The notes beneath the pieces were generated by a model. It searched no databases and was not told the origin of the DNA. It was given only the letters and a program-made list of their open reading frames with translations. A program made the translations under genes and the position numbers. 64,000 nucleotides of DNA from Gnetum montanum (taxonomy: Eukaryota; Streptophyta; Gnetopsida; Gnetales; Gnetaceae): positions 174,446 through 238,445 of the forward strand of contig MNCI01023354.1 of the NCBI GenBank assembly GCA_015680685.1, read 5' to 3'. How positions within the stretch are numbered: position 1 is the first letter of the stretch; each line of letters begins with the position of its first letter. Below, piece by piece: positions 11,101-23,020 of this stretch.

Positions 11101-13459
11101 GGATATTTACAATCTAAATATTTACAGATCTCGCGGCGTGACGCTGCTGCGGTTGGGTAGGCAATTCCCCTTGCATTGTTGGAGCAGGAGGTGTCGTGGG
11201 AACTACATGAGGAAAAGGTGTGGATGGAGTTAGAGGATGGATAGAATTTGGGATGTCTCCCAGAGGAGAAGGAGTCCTTCTAAAGTACTCCCGAGCGTGG
11301 TAGTGACATTGTGGAGTGTGACTCACAGCGTCACCTGGAGAAACAGGCTGCTGCACATAATAACCATAAGGATCAGGCTGCCGGTAAGGGTATCGATGTG
11401 TCGGCGATGGCATCCCCCATGACTGTGGGTATTGCCACTACTGATGTTGTCCAATGGGCTGTGGAGGCGTTCCACTTGGATAATACGTTAAGGGTTGGTG
11501 GAACTGCCTTAGGTTACCTTGTGGATAAGGTAACCTTCTGGGTGTTTGCCATTGATTGAGCCTTGGATTTAATGCATACACCCCAGACTCCTGCAGATGT
11601 GAGATAATTGGACAACATCCCTTAGGATGGTCATAGTAGCAGACTTCACATCCTCCATCATCGTCTGAATCAGAATTTTCAGCCTCATCGGAGTTAGAGA
11701 TTTTTCCCTTACCCTTGTTATGTGCAGGGTTAAAGTTTCTCCGCATGTTGTTGCCTTTATCACTACTTTGCTCATCCTTAGACTCCTCTACAATTTTCAA
11801 AACAGTTTCTATTCGCGAGTCTAAGGAATCCCACATTTGGTCTACCTTAGCTGATACCTCCGTCGTTAACTTCTGGATCAGCATGGTTTTCCGGTTCACC
11901 AACTCTTCGAGTGGTGACTCATCCTCCTCATCACAGAATTTCACTCCCTTCTTGCGAAGGGAGGGATCACGGTTGTATTCCTCCGCACTTTCTCTTTTCC
12001 ATAGCTCACCCTCTTCTTGTGCTACTTGTTCCAACAATACTTCAACTTCATGGGCTCTTAATCGGGAGAGTCTCCCTTGGGCGTAAGGACCAAGAGTTCT
12101 TCTCGTTTCATTTCGTAGCCCATCCACGAGGTGGCGAGGTTGATCCCACTTAGCGTACCCATGGCCCGGGCAACGATGCAGCAATGTGTAGTAGCGGGCC
12201 ATGGCAGCATCCAAGGATTCATGTGTACCTTGTTTCCAGCCTTGGATCTGCTTACGCAAGTTAGACACTCTGGAGTACGTTTGATATTTGTTGTTGAACA
12301 ATTCGAGCATCGTACTCCACCTCCTGATGGTTTTCGGTTCTAAGGACCGGTACTAGCTCTCTGCTTCTTTAGTGAGTGTCATTGGGAACAACTCGAGTTT
12401 CTGCCACTCATTATCTATGTTCTGCAAGGCGCAGGCGTCGTGGAATGCCTGTAAATGATGTTGAGGATCAGCGTTGTATCCCCCTTCAAAACGTGGGATA
12501 TTATTTATATCCAAACGCTTGATCCTACTGTCTTTCAAATGCCTTGTGGGAATCCTAACTGCCTCTCTAATGTCAAGCATACTTCGGGTTGCGAATAGGG
12601 GTTCGTCATGATCATCTCTTTCATGACGTCTGTGATGTCTACGTTGTGGTTCCCTATTCTCCCTACGTCCTTGCCCTTGTCCTAACTCCTCTCGACCTTC
12701 TTGTCGAGGCATTTCATCTCTTTTACCTTTACTCTCCGCGTTATGCTCATGGTGGCTGCGCCCAGATGTGGAAGGAGAGGGTGAATGATGTGATGAAGGG
12801 GAAGAAGAAGGGGATCCATCACCATGGTGATGTTTCTTGCCTTCTCTTCGGCTGCTTCGGCCCCGATCGTTGTGACGATCAACGAGTCCGTCATTAGTGC
12901 GAGTGATTGTTCCTGCCGTGAACAGCTGGTGCTCACGGGGATCAGAGCCTGGAATATGTATCGTTGATCTAAGGCCCTGATGCCTAACCTCTTCACTAGA
13001 GTGAGGAGGAGGAACATCATTTTCTAAGAAACCCATAGTGAGGGGTTCCTCTTCTCCTATTTCACTAATGACGTGGGGAACCTTGCCCTTCAGTAGTGAA
13101 TGTTGGCTCTCCTGCCTTGCATCCCGAATATGTTGGGCTTTTGTGGGTTGATAATCCCTCAGAGTGTAATCATCCGCAACGTATTCAGTAATCAGCTCTT
13201 GCATGCCATACCGTACCAAGGCACGGAAAAGCATGTTGGAAGCAGAATGATCTGGGGGTAACACAATGTTACCTTGCATGTCTCTCCACTGCAGTTGCTC
13301 ATCTTGATGGAAAACAAAGGTAAAATCCGGCACATACTCATCGGGATGAGTATATGTGACCTTAGACTGTTGAGGACATGGTTGATCTCGGTTATGCGTA
13401 TGATGCTGACTTTCTCCTGTATTGTCCTTAGGTGAGTTGATTTCATGAGAAGAAGCCAT
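11101..13459 (-). pseudogene. gag: gag of element A
   Basis: The start is the ATG at 13459 (MASSHEINSPKD). First comes a variable N-terminal part with HPDEYVPDFTF and a His/Ser/Arg-rich low-complexity stretch (residues ~200-300). Then comes the retrotransposon gag (capsid) domain: NIPRFEGGYNADPQHHLQAF, with MLELFNNKYQTYSRVSNLRK further on. Then a Glu/Lys-rich coiled part, and at 11600-11655 a CEVCYYDHPKGCCPI motif, a shortened zinc knuckle. One TAG (about 12350) replaces the Trp codon of the conserved capsid motif, and another TAG lies at about 11440. The frame is otherwise open for long stretches, so loss of function is recent. It forms the particle shell in functional relatives. Confidence 0.88.
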
Positions 13460-13587
13460 TTCTAATGGTGTGCAGTTTTCACCGTTATTTAATGTTCTTG
13501 ATTAACTGATTAACCCTAAGGTTCGTTTTAAGCTCACAACAATGTGAGTGATGTCCCTTATGTTTAATTGGCAAAAAAACACTTAAT

Positions 13588-13605
13588 CCCTGGCAACGGC
13601 GCCAA
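13588..13605 (-). other. Primer binding site of A, tRNA-Asp type
   Basis: On the minus strand it reads TTGGCGCCGTTGCCAGGG immediately after the LTR end CTCATCA. It is complementary to the 3' end of plant tRNA-Asp, the usual primer of Athila-type gypsy elements. Confidence 0.88.
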
Positions 13606-14643
13606 TGATGAGTGGCGAGGTACCCCTACACTCAACCATACGAATATGAGTGTATACGCGCGATCCGGTCGAACTCCGCAGACTAAATGCCTTAACGCCA
13701 CAAGAAACACTTGGGGTTAATCGTTCGTTGTCTTCCCAGGCTTGCTTGTAAGTGTCACGGTGTATGGTTAAGCAAGTCTGAGGTATGTGATTTTTTTGGT
13801 ATTTTCGGCTTATCTTCTATGCTACCAGGAGAAAGGGTTGAGAAACTAAGCTAACTCTAACTAAAGATCTAAGTCTAAATTAACTAGCGTCAACATCCAT
13901 TCCCACTTACCGGACACACCCTGAACTATGCAACTGCGGCTTACCAAACGCTAATCGTTACTGGGATTGCCACATGTAACGCAAGTGCTTGAAGTGGTCG
14001 TACTGAGGCACCTATTTAGCTTATGTGTGATAAGCAGCCGATTCCTTAGCCAGCCGTACACACCCGTGGGTGCTCGTAACTAAGTCGTACTTATCACACA
14101 TTCTAGCCTAGCAATGAGCAGCTGATTCCTCAACTAGCCGTACACATCAGACTACCACTGGGATTACCAAGCGCAGAATCCTGGAATACGCTACTGGGTT
14201 ACCAAGCAGCCAATGCTCGTAATTGAGTCGTACTCATGCATTGCGTCAAGCAGCCGATTCCTTGACTAGTCGTACACGTCCGTAGACGCTCGTAATCAAG
14301 TCGTACTTGAACGCACTAGGAAAGCAGTAAATGAAAGCAATAAATGAAACCACGTGCTACAAGGTTTATCCAATCAAGTTCATCTTTATTGCTGTACACA
14401 ACTTGGGTTCAGGTTACAAGCTGCTCGAATAAAGAGCCGTTCACTCTAGGACTCCTACTGCGGGCACATGGGAAAAAATTCTAACTCTGGAGTGATCAAT
14501 CTGCCAGAGCTTCGCTACACTAGCCAGGATTGGGAAATGAAGGGAGTGCCGCCTCTTATTTATAGATATGGCGGCGGGACGCGATATCGCAGCCGCGATA
14601 TCGCGTATGCGATATCGCGGCACATGCAAGTCGCGTCTCATCA
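13606..14643 (-). mobile_element. 5' LTR of element A
   Basis: 1,038 bp, TGATGAG to CTCATCA. On the minus strand it opens with U3 carrying palindromes (14580-14620), followed by a TATA box (reverse of TTATTTATAGATATGG, 14556-14571) and a long R-U5. Most differences from the partner LTR are C-T or G-A changes at CG sites, with small rearrangements among the palindromes. Confidence 0.92.
14580..14620. promoter_or_regulatory. GATATCGC palindrome cluster in U3 of A
   Basis: Three GCGATATCGC inverted repeats lie in 41 bases, just upstream of the TATA box on the minus strand. Similar clusters sit at 7401-7450 (A), 15809-15897 and 24975-25062 (B), 30170-30227 and 36568-36645 (C), and 40405-40480 and 48440-48520 (D). 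The position suggests a promoter element. Confidence 0.65.
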
Positions 14644-14648
14644 ATCAT

Positions 14649-15249
14649 GTTATATTTATCTAAATCATTGATATAAAATCATAAACCCTAACTCTAGTTT
14701 ATAAAATAAAAGCCTCTTATTACTCTTTTACAACCATCTATTTATATTTGTCATCATTGACCTTCATTGTTATTAACCCTTGTAAAGTACCTAGCTTAAA
14801 ACCCAATCATTTTACATGTAAGTTCTGTACTTGGTATTTCTTCTTCTAATTGTTATATTAATAATATGCTAGATAGTTTTTTAGTGTCCATTTAATTAAT
14901 GAAATTTGGTTAAATGATAGTGATAGGTTTTCCCTATGACATGTCCCTAGGTTAGCATCTGCCAAAGGGTATTGATACTAATCTTAAATCCAATACTTTC
15001 AAGCACATGATATGTAAGGTAAACACTTGACTAATGACCAAAGATATGGAACTTGACCAATATTTCTTAATTATTAATATTTGAAATTTTTTTTATCTAT
15101 TAGCCATGGGCATTCACTTTCACAATAATTTTTTTAACTGATGCTTTAGCTTTGCATCAAGAACCACCTTTTATTTTGAAGTGCATTTGCCCCTATAGCC
15201 ATCATTTTTTTTAACAAAAGCTATGTTACATCATTGTATTTTCTTTCAT
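14649..15249. other. AT-rich interval between A and G
   Basis: This is the right flank of the A insertion. No gene or clear repeat is seen. The left end of G fades in near 15250, so the boundary is uncertain. Confidence 0.5.
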
Positions 15250-15800
15250 TAAGAGTGCATAACTAGTCACAATGGTCTTGTACAAAATAATTGGTTATAC
15301 TATCATTCCATTTATTTTCCTCTCAACATGGTTTCCATCCTCATTGGTAGGTTTCATCTTCCATTCTTCATATGGACAAACCTCACTTTTACTAACTCCT
15401 TTATGGCTCTAGATTCCATCACCTAAACTCTTTATGGATGATGTTTCCATCCTTATTTGTCAATGCTTACAATTATTGAATGAATTTAATTCACACTCTC
15501 TCTCTTAGAGTGTTTTACCTACTTCTTGACTTGGTTTATTACGATAGATTATTGCTTTCTATGTGTGTGCTTCACAAATTTTTTCATGATCGACTTATGC
15601 ATGTGATGCTTCATACATGCTTATTTAAATCCTATTTGACTTGGGTTTCATAACTTAGTCTTCATACGAAAGATGTCTTGTATGTTCTCCTTCACATAGT
15701 TTATAATACTTGATATTCCATACTTTCCTTAATATGATTTTGGGTTCTTATGAGTCTTGAATAGTTGCAACCTTTTTTTTTGTGAAATCATCTCGTTGTT

Positions 15801-16636
15801 TGATGAACCATGATATCACGTACGCAATATCACGTCGACGATATTGTGTTTGCGATATTGAATTGACCATGCGATATCAGATACCTGATATCACGGCATG
15901 TCTCATTATCTATAAACAAGAGGTGGCACCTTTGGTTTCCATAGTTAAGAATTAGTCCCTTAGCCAAACTCTTGCCATTTTCTCCCTCTAGAGTTAGAAT
16001 TATTTCTACGTTCCAGCAGTAAGAGTCATAGAGTGAACAGATCTTTATTCGAGCATCGTGTACCTGAGCACACTTTGTGTATGGCAATAAAGACGAAATT
16101 TATGATAAACCTTGCAACATAGATAATAGATTAATTACTGTTTATTATTATTTAATTCTTTCGTAGTTAATTAATGATTTCTCTCACCCTACAACTCTCT
16201 TAGTTAATTACACTCAGTACGACCACTTCGAGCATGCATGTAGCGCTTGGTAACCCAGTAACAATTAGTGTTTGGTAATCCCAACAACGTTGCACTGGTT
16301 TAGGATGTGTACAGAAAGTGGGAACGGATACTGGTGTTAGGAGTACTTAGAACTTAGTTAATGAATAGTTAAATTAGATTAGTTACTTAGTTACTTCTCT
16401 CTCCCCTCCTTATTAGCGTAGGATACAAAACACATAAAAACCATAAAAATCATATACCTCAAGCTTACTTAACCATACAACCGTGACATACAAGTAAGTT
16501 TGGGAAGACAACGATTAATCAACCCATTATCCCTCCACAAGGCGCATAGGCACTTAGTCCTTGGAATTCGACTGAATCATGCATGAAATGCTCATATTCG
16601 TATGGTTGAGCGTAGGGGGTACCTCGCCACTCATCA
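15801..16636 (+). mobile_element. 5' LTR of element B
   Basis: 836 bp. U3 is about 105 bases, filled by GATATC-type palindromes (15809-15897). Then come TATA in CTATAAACAAGAGG (about 15910) and a 700-base R-U5 with the shared module TTGGTAACCCAGTAAC-ATTAG. It ends GGTACCTCGCCACTCATCA. Confidence 0.9.
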
Positions 16637-16655
16637 TTAGCATCGTTGTCGGGGA
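16637..16655 (+). other. Primer binding site of B, tRNA-Asp type
   Basis: TTAGCATCGTTGTCGGGGA directly follows the LTR. It matches the C site TTGGCACCGTTGCCGGGGA except for three transitions. Confidence 0.8.
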
Positions 16656-16792
16656 CTTTGTTGTTTGTGCACTAAGTAGAACTTAGGAAATTATTCACAT
16701 CATTGGAATGAACCCTTAGGGTTGGTTAAAGGAAAAATAGTAATAATAATAATATATAAATATATAGTACATTGCACATTAAACAAGATAAT

Positions 16793-19440
16793 ATGTCTTC
16801 TTCTTCGCACAAGAGCACTTCACCACCTAGGACTAACACAAGAAGCAATCGGCGGAAAAATACACATGACGTTGACTCACCAATTCCTCAATAGTTTCAT
16901 ACGGTGTATATTCATCCTGATGAATATGTACCTGACTTCACCTTTATTCTCCACCAAGATGAATAGCTACATTGGCATGACTTGGAAGTTAACATAGTGT
17001 TACGTCCTGACCATTCAGTCCCAAGTATGCTTCTTCATGCTCTCACACGAATAGGCATGCAACACTTACATGCAAAGTACATTGTGCAAGACTATGATTC
17101 GAGAGACTATTGTCCTACCGAAGTGCAACATCAAAGGGATAATCAACAAGAGAAGCACCATAAGTCCTTGAAGGGAAAATGGTCTAAGGATGCCCCACAC
17201 ATTTTAAGTGAAATTGAGGGTGATGAACCTACCTCAGGTAGTCACCCACATAACGATGTTCCTCCCCTTGACTTTGGCCAAGGGGTTGTGTATCAAAACC
17301 TTCATTCTACTATTCACAAACTAGGTGCTGATACCAATGGACATAAAGATCCTGAAAAAGGAACAAAAGCACATAACAAAGATGGCCATTCTTATCGCAA
17401 TCGCGATCTAGGCAGAGACCATCGAAGAGAAGGTAGTAAACACCATCATGATGGTGGTTCTCCTTCTTATTCATCTTCATCATCACCTTCACCCTCTCCT
17501 TCCATGTCTGGACATAGCCATAGAGAAATAGATCATGAGGATAAGGGCAAACAAAGTGGAAGTCGTAAATGGGACAACCAAGATGGAGGATGAGGGCACT
17601 CTAGGGAATCATGCCATAAAAGAAGGGAGAGTAGGGAACCGTGTATACACCATAGACGCTATGAACGAGATGATCATGATGAACCCCTACTCGCCATGTG
17701 AAGTATGATAGATATAACTAAGGTTGTAAGAGTTCCAACAAGGCACCAGAAAGATAGTAGGATCAAGAGGCTAGACATGAATAACATCCCACGATTTGAA
17801 GGGGAATATAATGCTAATCCTCAAAATCACTTATAAGAATTTCATGATGTGTGTGCCTTGCAAAACATAGAAAATGAGTGGCAAAAGCTTAAGTTTTTCC
17901 CACAAACACTAATAAAAGAAGCTGAAAGCTGGTACTAGTCCTTAGAATCGGAATCCATTTGTAGGTGGAGTACGACGCTAGAATCGTTCAATGATAAGTA
18001 CCAAACGTACTCCCAGGTGTCTAACTTGCGAAAGCAAATCTAAGGATGGAAAAAGGGAAGTTATGAACCCTTGGATGCTGCCATGGGCTACTATTATGCA
18101 CTCTTACATCATTTTCCCGGCCATGATTATTTGCAGCGGGATCAACTACGTCATCTCGTAGATGGGCTGAGGCATGAAACAAGAAGGACCCTTGGGACTT
18201 ATGCCCAAGGAAGGTTATCTGAGCTTAGGTCCCATCAAATTCACATACTGCTAGAGCAAGTAGCTAAAGAAGAAGGTGAGTTATGGAAAAGAGAGTGTGT
18301 GGAAGGATACAACTGAGATCCTTCCCTTTGAAAGAAGGGAGTAAGATTTTATGAGGATGAGGAACAGTTATCACTCAAAGAGATGGTGAATAGGAAAACC
18401 TTGCCCATTCAAAATTTAGCATCAAAAGTATCGGCAAAGGTAGACCAAATGTGGGACTCCCTAGATAGTAGGTTTCAAATTGTGCTAAAAGTAGTAGAGG
18501 AGTCTAGGGAGCGAGGTAGTGACCATGATAGAAGGAAAAAGAGAGAAGTAGAGAATGCATGTAACAAGGGTAAGGGTAAAGTTGCTATTATTGAAGAGGT
18601 TGTGGATTCAGATGACAATGATAGTGGATATGAGATCTGTCAATATGACCATCCTAAGGGATGTTGCGCTGTAATCTCACATTTATAAGAGTCTAGGGTG
18701 TATGCACTTAATCCATGATTAAACAAATGACAAACATCTCGATGATTACCTTATCCCCAAGGTAACCCAAGGTAGTTCCACCAACCCTTAATGTATTATC
18801 CAAGTGGAACTCCACCACAACCAATCGAGCAACATCAACAGTGGCAGCACCCACAATCATGCAAAATGCCACCACCAAGGCAACAATATTGTTACTGGCA
18901 ACTAGCCCATATGAATACTACATGCAGCATCTGATCTCTCTACATGACTCTGTTGGTCACGTTATGTCCCAACATCATTACCAAGCCCATGAATACTATA
19001 GGATTTCCTCTCCTAGGGGTGACATCCCACAAGTATTCCATCCTTCCAATTCGGCCACATCTCTCCCACCAATAGCCCCATTACCACCTACTTCAGCAAT
19101 GCAAGGTGAACTTCCTACTTAGCTATAGAAACGTAATGCCACAAGGGCTACTAACCCTCAACCTATTGTTGGTTCTGACAACTATACGAAGAAAAGATCT
19201 TTCTTCAAAACCAATAGTCCAACCAAGCCCTTGCAACCCCAAGTGGTTGAGTATTTGGATGCCTCCGTATCAACTAAAGCTTCAGAGCCCCCTTTGAACT
19301 TAACACCACATTCAACACATATGGTCATGTTAACACATGTCATTACTGATTGGATTAAAGCTGTCCACCTTCCCAGGAAATTCTTTGATCCTAGGAGTCC
19401 CCTAATCTATCTACAAATCACTAGGAATGAACCATGAAAA
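16793..19440 (+). pseudogene. gag: gag of element B
   Basis: The ATG at 16793 gives MSSSSHKSTSPPRT; C starts almost the same way. The N-terminal HPDEYVPDFTF and a His/Arg/Ser-rich stretch come first. The capsid domain lies at about 17780-18310 (NIPRFEGEYNANP; YQTYSQVSNLRKQI; LVDGLRHETRRTLGTYAQGR). A Lys/Glu-rich part follows, with the knuckle CEICQYDHPKGCCAVI near 18625-18680. Several TAG and TGA stops interrupt otherwise co-linear frames. At the site where A, C and D have TAG, B keeps CAG (HQQWQ, about 18838). Leads without a clear break into protease. Confidence 0.88.
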
Positions 19441-19870
19441 GCTCTTTTGGATTTAGGTTCCTGTGTCAACCTAATATCCTAAGAAATGTATAAGGCTTGG
19501 AACCTGCCCCCATTGAAAAAGAGCAACATCCTTTTAGAGTTAGCTAACTAGTCCATCACTATCCCCTTAGAATTAGTGGAGGATATCGTTACCACTGTTT
19601 ATGGGTGGTCGTATCCAGTTGACTTCCTAGTGATCCAAGTGAATAACAATAAGGGGGACTTCCCAATCATAATGGGAAGGGCATGGCTAAGCACTATAGA
19701 TGTGTGCCTAGGAATCCACGATCTTTCTTTAGAAATATCTAAGGAAAAAACTTTTGGAAACATCGAGAAGAAGAAGGTTTCATGTATCGCATATAGTGAC
19801 ATAGGGTGCAATTGCGTGCAGAGATCATGGGTTGTGCAGAGTTTAACATTGCCTGCATGCAATTAGTGTG
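19441..19870 (+). pseudogene. Aspartic protease of element B
   Basis: ALLDLGSCVNLIS is the active-site region, with DLG where A has DSG. The domain ends in IIMGRAWLSTID, the usual Ile-Ile-x-Gly-Arg segment of plant retroelement proteases. It would process the polyprotein. Stops at the Pro before KALLDLG and after VNLIS show decay. Confidence 0.85.
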
Positions 19871-20089
19871 CACAAACGATCAACATACAAAGGTTCTTGT
19901 ATGTAGCAACCACATGACAAGAAGACATCCAGTGGCTGATAGCTGATCAAGAAAGCAACTCACTAATATGCATGGAACTGACTAAGGGTTTGACTTGTGC
20001 TTATATAGATAGTATTGATGCATTAGAGCAAGTCCACCACCCACTTCCTAGTTCTAACTTAGAAAACATCAACTAGGGGAAGTTGGAAA

Positions 20090-21000
20090 TTCCCAAGAAA
20101 TTTAAACAAGATCCCCTGGAGCTAAAATCATTGCCCACCAATATGGAGTACACGTTCCATAAGAATGGAAAACCAGTAATCATCAACGCAAGACTTGCTC
20201 CGGAACAAAAAGAAAATCTACTCAAGGTAATAAATAAATGGTTAAAAGCCTTCACCTAGTCATATCTGGAATTAACTGGAATAGATCCTAGGATATGCCA
20301 TCATAGGATTTACACTGACTCCTCCATGAAGCCTCGAAAACAACCACAGAGGCAATTGAACCCAAAGTTGAAGCAAGTAATTAAAGAAGAGATCGAATAG
20401 CTTTTAAAGGCTGGGTTCATATACCCCATTGCTGATAGCGAATGGGTTAGCCCCTTAGTAATCATGCTTAAAAAGGGAGGCAAATGGAGGGTTTGCATAG
20501 ATTTTAGGCTGCTAAACATGGCAACATTTAAGGATCATTTTTCGTTGCATTTGTTGACCAAGTCTTAGACACAATCACAGGGCATCGCTATTATAGTTTT
20601 CTGGATGGCTATAGCGGATACAACCAAAGATAAATAGCCCCAAAAGACCAAGCCAAAACTATGTTCACCAGTCCTTAGGGAATGTTTACATACAAACAAA
20701 TGCCATTTGGCTTGTGCAATGCCCCTACCACGTTTCAACACTTAGTTCTAAGAATATTCTAGCAACAGATAGGAAATGGTGTGGAAGTCTTGATGGATGA
20801 ATTCTCCACTTATGGAGCAAGTTTTGATCAAGCCTTGGACCAATTAGAGAAAGTGCTGAAAAGATGTGTAGAGACTAATCTAAGGCTCAACTGGCAGAAA
20901 AGCCATTTCATGGTCCAAGAAGGCGTAGTACTTGGGCATAAAATTTCACATGTAGGGATAGAGGTAGACCTTGAGAAAATCAAAGTCATCTAAGGAATCA
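20090..21000 (+). pseudogene. Reverse transcriptase of element B
   Basis: In order: a lead-in (NGKPVIINARLAPEQKENL), GFIYPIADSEWVSPLVIMLKK, KWRVCIDFRLLN, FLDGYSGYNQ (first catalytic Asp present), MPFGLCNAPTTFQ, and VEVLMDEFSTYG. The last is the catalytic YxDD box, here LMDE, so the second Asp of the pair is lost. VVLGHKIS and GIEVD follow, the usual end of the domain. There are multiple stops and one apparent frame change near 20550. The FSTYG-type context fits the Athila/Tat branch of gypsy. Confidence 0.9.
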
Positions 21001-21640
21001 CCTGTCAACTGGAAACTGTCAAAGACATTTGGTCATTCCTTGGACACATTGGCTACTATAGGAGATTCATAGAGAACTTTTCGAAGGTTGCCAAACCATT
21101 AGTAGAGTTAACGAAAAAGGGCATACCCTTCAAGTGGACCAGGGAATGTGAACAAGCCTTCCAAACTTTCAAGCAGAAGCTGGTAGAAACACCCATTCTA
21201 CAAGCTCCTAACTGGTCCAAACCATTTCATGTCATGACTGATGCATCCAACTATGCCTTAGGAGCCGTACTTACATAGTTAGATGATCAAAAATGCCCTT
21301 ATTACATCCACTGTGCAAGTAGAAGTAAAGCTGGTGCATAACTTAACTACACTACTACAGAAAAAGAATTAATGGTTGTAGCCTTTGCATTAGAAAAATT
21401 TAGGCACTATGTATTGGAATACAAATTATTCATACATACAAGTCATAGTGCAATACGGTTCCTCATGAATAAGCCAATGGTAAGCCCCCGTATTATACGA
21501 TGGCTGGTAATCCTACAAGAGTTCAATCTAACGATGATCGATTGTAAAGGCACCAAGAATGTAGTTGCTGATCATTTATCTCTATTGTGTTGGGACAACA
21601 AAGAGGATGAGTATCCTATTTCCGATCACTTCCCTGATGA
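21001..21640 (+). pseudogene. RNase H of element B
   Basis: MTDASNYALGAVL carries the first catalytic Asp, TEKELMVVAFALEKFRHY the Glu, and KNVVADHLS the last Asp. The third acidic position, normally HTDHSA, reads HTSHSA. The tether (SFLGHIGYYRRFIENFSKVAKP) precedes it. It would remove the RNA strand during reverse transcription. It is almost open from 21372 to 21878. Confidence 0.88.
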
Positions 21641-21699
21641 GTTCCTCTTTGCCGGTGTAGTGAATGACCAATCACCCATGGAGACAAACTGGTACAGTA

Positions 21700-22990
21700 A
21701 CATTCTGACCTATCTCCTTACCCAACAAACACCACAAGAGTTGGACCTTAAGAAGAAACAACAGTTTCTTCACAGAGCCAAGTACTTTATGGAAATCAAT
21801 GGACAACTTTACAAAGTATGTCCCGATGGCTTGGTTCAATGGTGTGTTCCTGATAGAGATCAACTAAGAGTTCTCTAAGATGCTCATGAGGGCCCTTGTG
21901 GGGGCCACTATGCTAGGAGATGAATGGCTATTAAGATCCTTCTTACAGGGTATTATTGGCCTACCTTGTTTCGGGACATCCATCAATTGGTCCAATCTTG
22001 TGAGCACTATCAACGTGATGGGGGAATGACTGCTAGAATGGAGGATCCACAATAATGGATTCAACCGCTAGAACCCTTCGACATTTGGGGGATTGATTTC
22101 ATGGGGTCCATTACACCAATGTCTAATGGAAAAGCTTACATTGTAGTTGCCATAGACTACTTAACAAAATGGGCTGAAGCAACTGCTGTTAAAAATTGCA
22201 CATCATCTACAGCTACATGATTTTTTCAACAACAAGTTGTCAATAGGTTTGGTATGTTGTATGCACTTATCTTAGATAATGGTACACACTTTACAGGTGC
22301 AACTTTTTGAAAGTTGATGTAATGCTTAGGGGTTGAGCACACATTGACTACACCATACCACCCCCAAGCAAACAGTCAAGCTGAGGTTACCAACAGGGAG
22401 ATTACCAAGATACTGACCAGAATTATTAGCAAATATAGGCGAGATTGCAGCACTAAACTGAATGATTCTCTTTGGGCAAACTACTCCATGTGGAAACTCC
22501 CTATAGGCTACTCTCCCTATGAGTTAGTGTATGGAAAACTTCCAACGCTCCCTATCCAAATTGAGCTCCATATACTAACCACAACATATGACCTCAACAT
22601 TGACCTCGATCTAGCACAAAAACAAAGGTTAATGACTCTTAACTTGCTAGATGAGAATTGACTAGCTACCCTATCATCTAATGAGTTGCACAAGGCATTT
22701 AATAAACAACATCATGACCTGAAAATTAGGAGAGTTAAGTACCAATAAGGAGATAAGGTTCTCTACTGGAACCCCACACATGTGTCACAATGGACCAAAT
22801 TTCAAACACTATGGGAAGGACCTTACATTATTTATGCAACTTTTCCTTTAGGGGCCATGACCATATATAAACTTGAGAGCCCAAAAAAGAGATTGTTAGT
22901 CAATGTGCAACAAACAAAACCTTTCCATGAGTTTAGGTCAGCCAAGACATATGCTACCTTTGTAAGTGGGCAACCTTGCTCATTATTTCG
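21700..22990 (+). pseudogene. Integrase of element B
   Basis: The zinc region is GGHYARR...YYWPTLFRDIHQLV-SCEHYQR, with the last Cys of the HHCC motif replaced by Tyr. The catalytic core follows: WGIDFMGSI (Asp 1), LILDNGTHFTG (Asp 2), YHPQANSQAEVTNREI (Glu). The C-terminal part shows TLWEGPYIIYATFPLGAM, the GPY/F motif. Stops at 21878, about 22053, 22220 and 22310 break the frame. It would insert the DNA copy into the genome. Confidence 0.9.
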
Positions 22991-23011
22991 GATCTCCTCC
23001 TTCTAACTCAG

Positions 23012-23020
23012 TCATGGGGG
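23012..23020 (+). promoter_or_regulatory. TCATGGGGG motif at end of B pol
   Basis: It is identical to the core of the 3' polypurine tract and is followed by AGATGGCCACCT, as in A (9507-9515, minus) and C (34562-34570). It marks the border between coding and the 3' non-coding region. Confidence 0.6.

Larger units (their letters stand above)
6428..14643 (-). mobile_element. Gypsy element A, Athila-like, non-autonomous
   Basis: A complete insertion: two LTRs of about 1.04 kb begin TGATGAG and end CTCATCA, and the 5-bp target duplication ATCAT lies at 6423-6427 and 14644-14648. A primer site of tRNA-Asp type lies next to the right LTR, so transcription runs right to left. Contents in that order: gag, protease (interrupted by an assembly gap), a linker, a long 3' non-coding region and a small spliced-type ORF. 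RT, RNase H and integrase are absent, so it must have been mobilised in trans, plausibly by a B-like element. By-eye LTR comparison shows roughly 3% difference, mostly transitions, so it is the youngest-looking gypsy copy here. Confidence 0.93.

Noticed and set aside
12589-12897. Frame of 102 codons on the plus strand inside element A
   Set aside because: It is the antisense shadow of the low-complexity part of gag, which is on the minus strand.
15250-15800. Possible host gene flank shared with 39540-49000
   Set aside because: The shared sequence begins with a primer site and has LTR-type ends (TGTT...AACA), so it is better read as the LTR of G.
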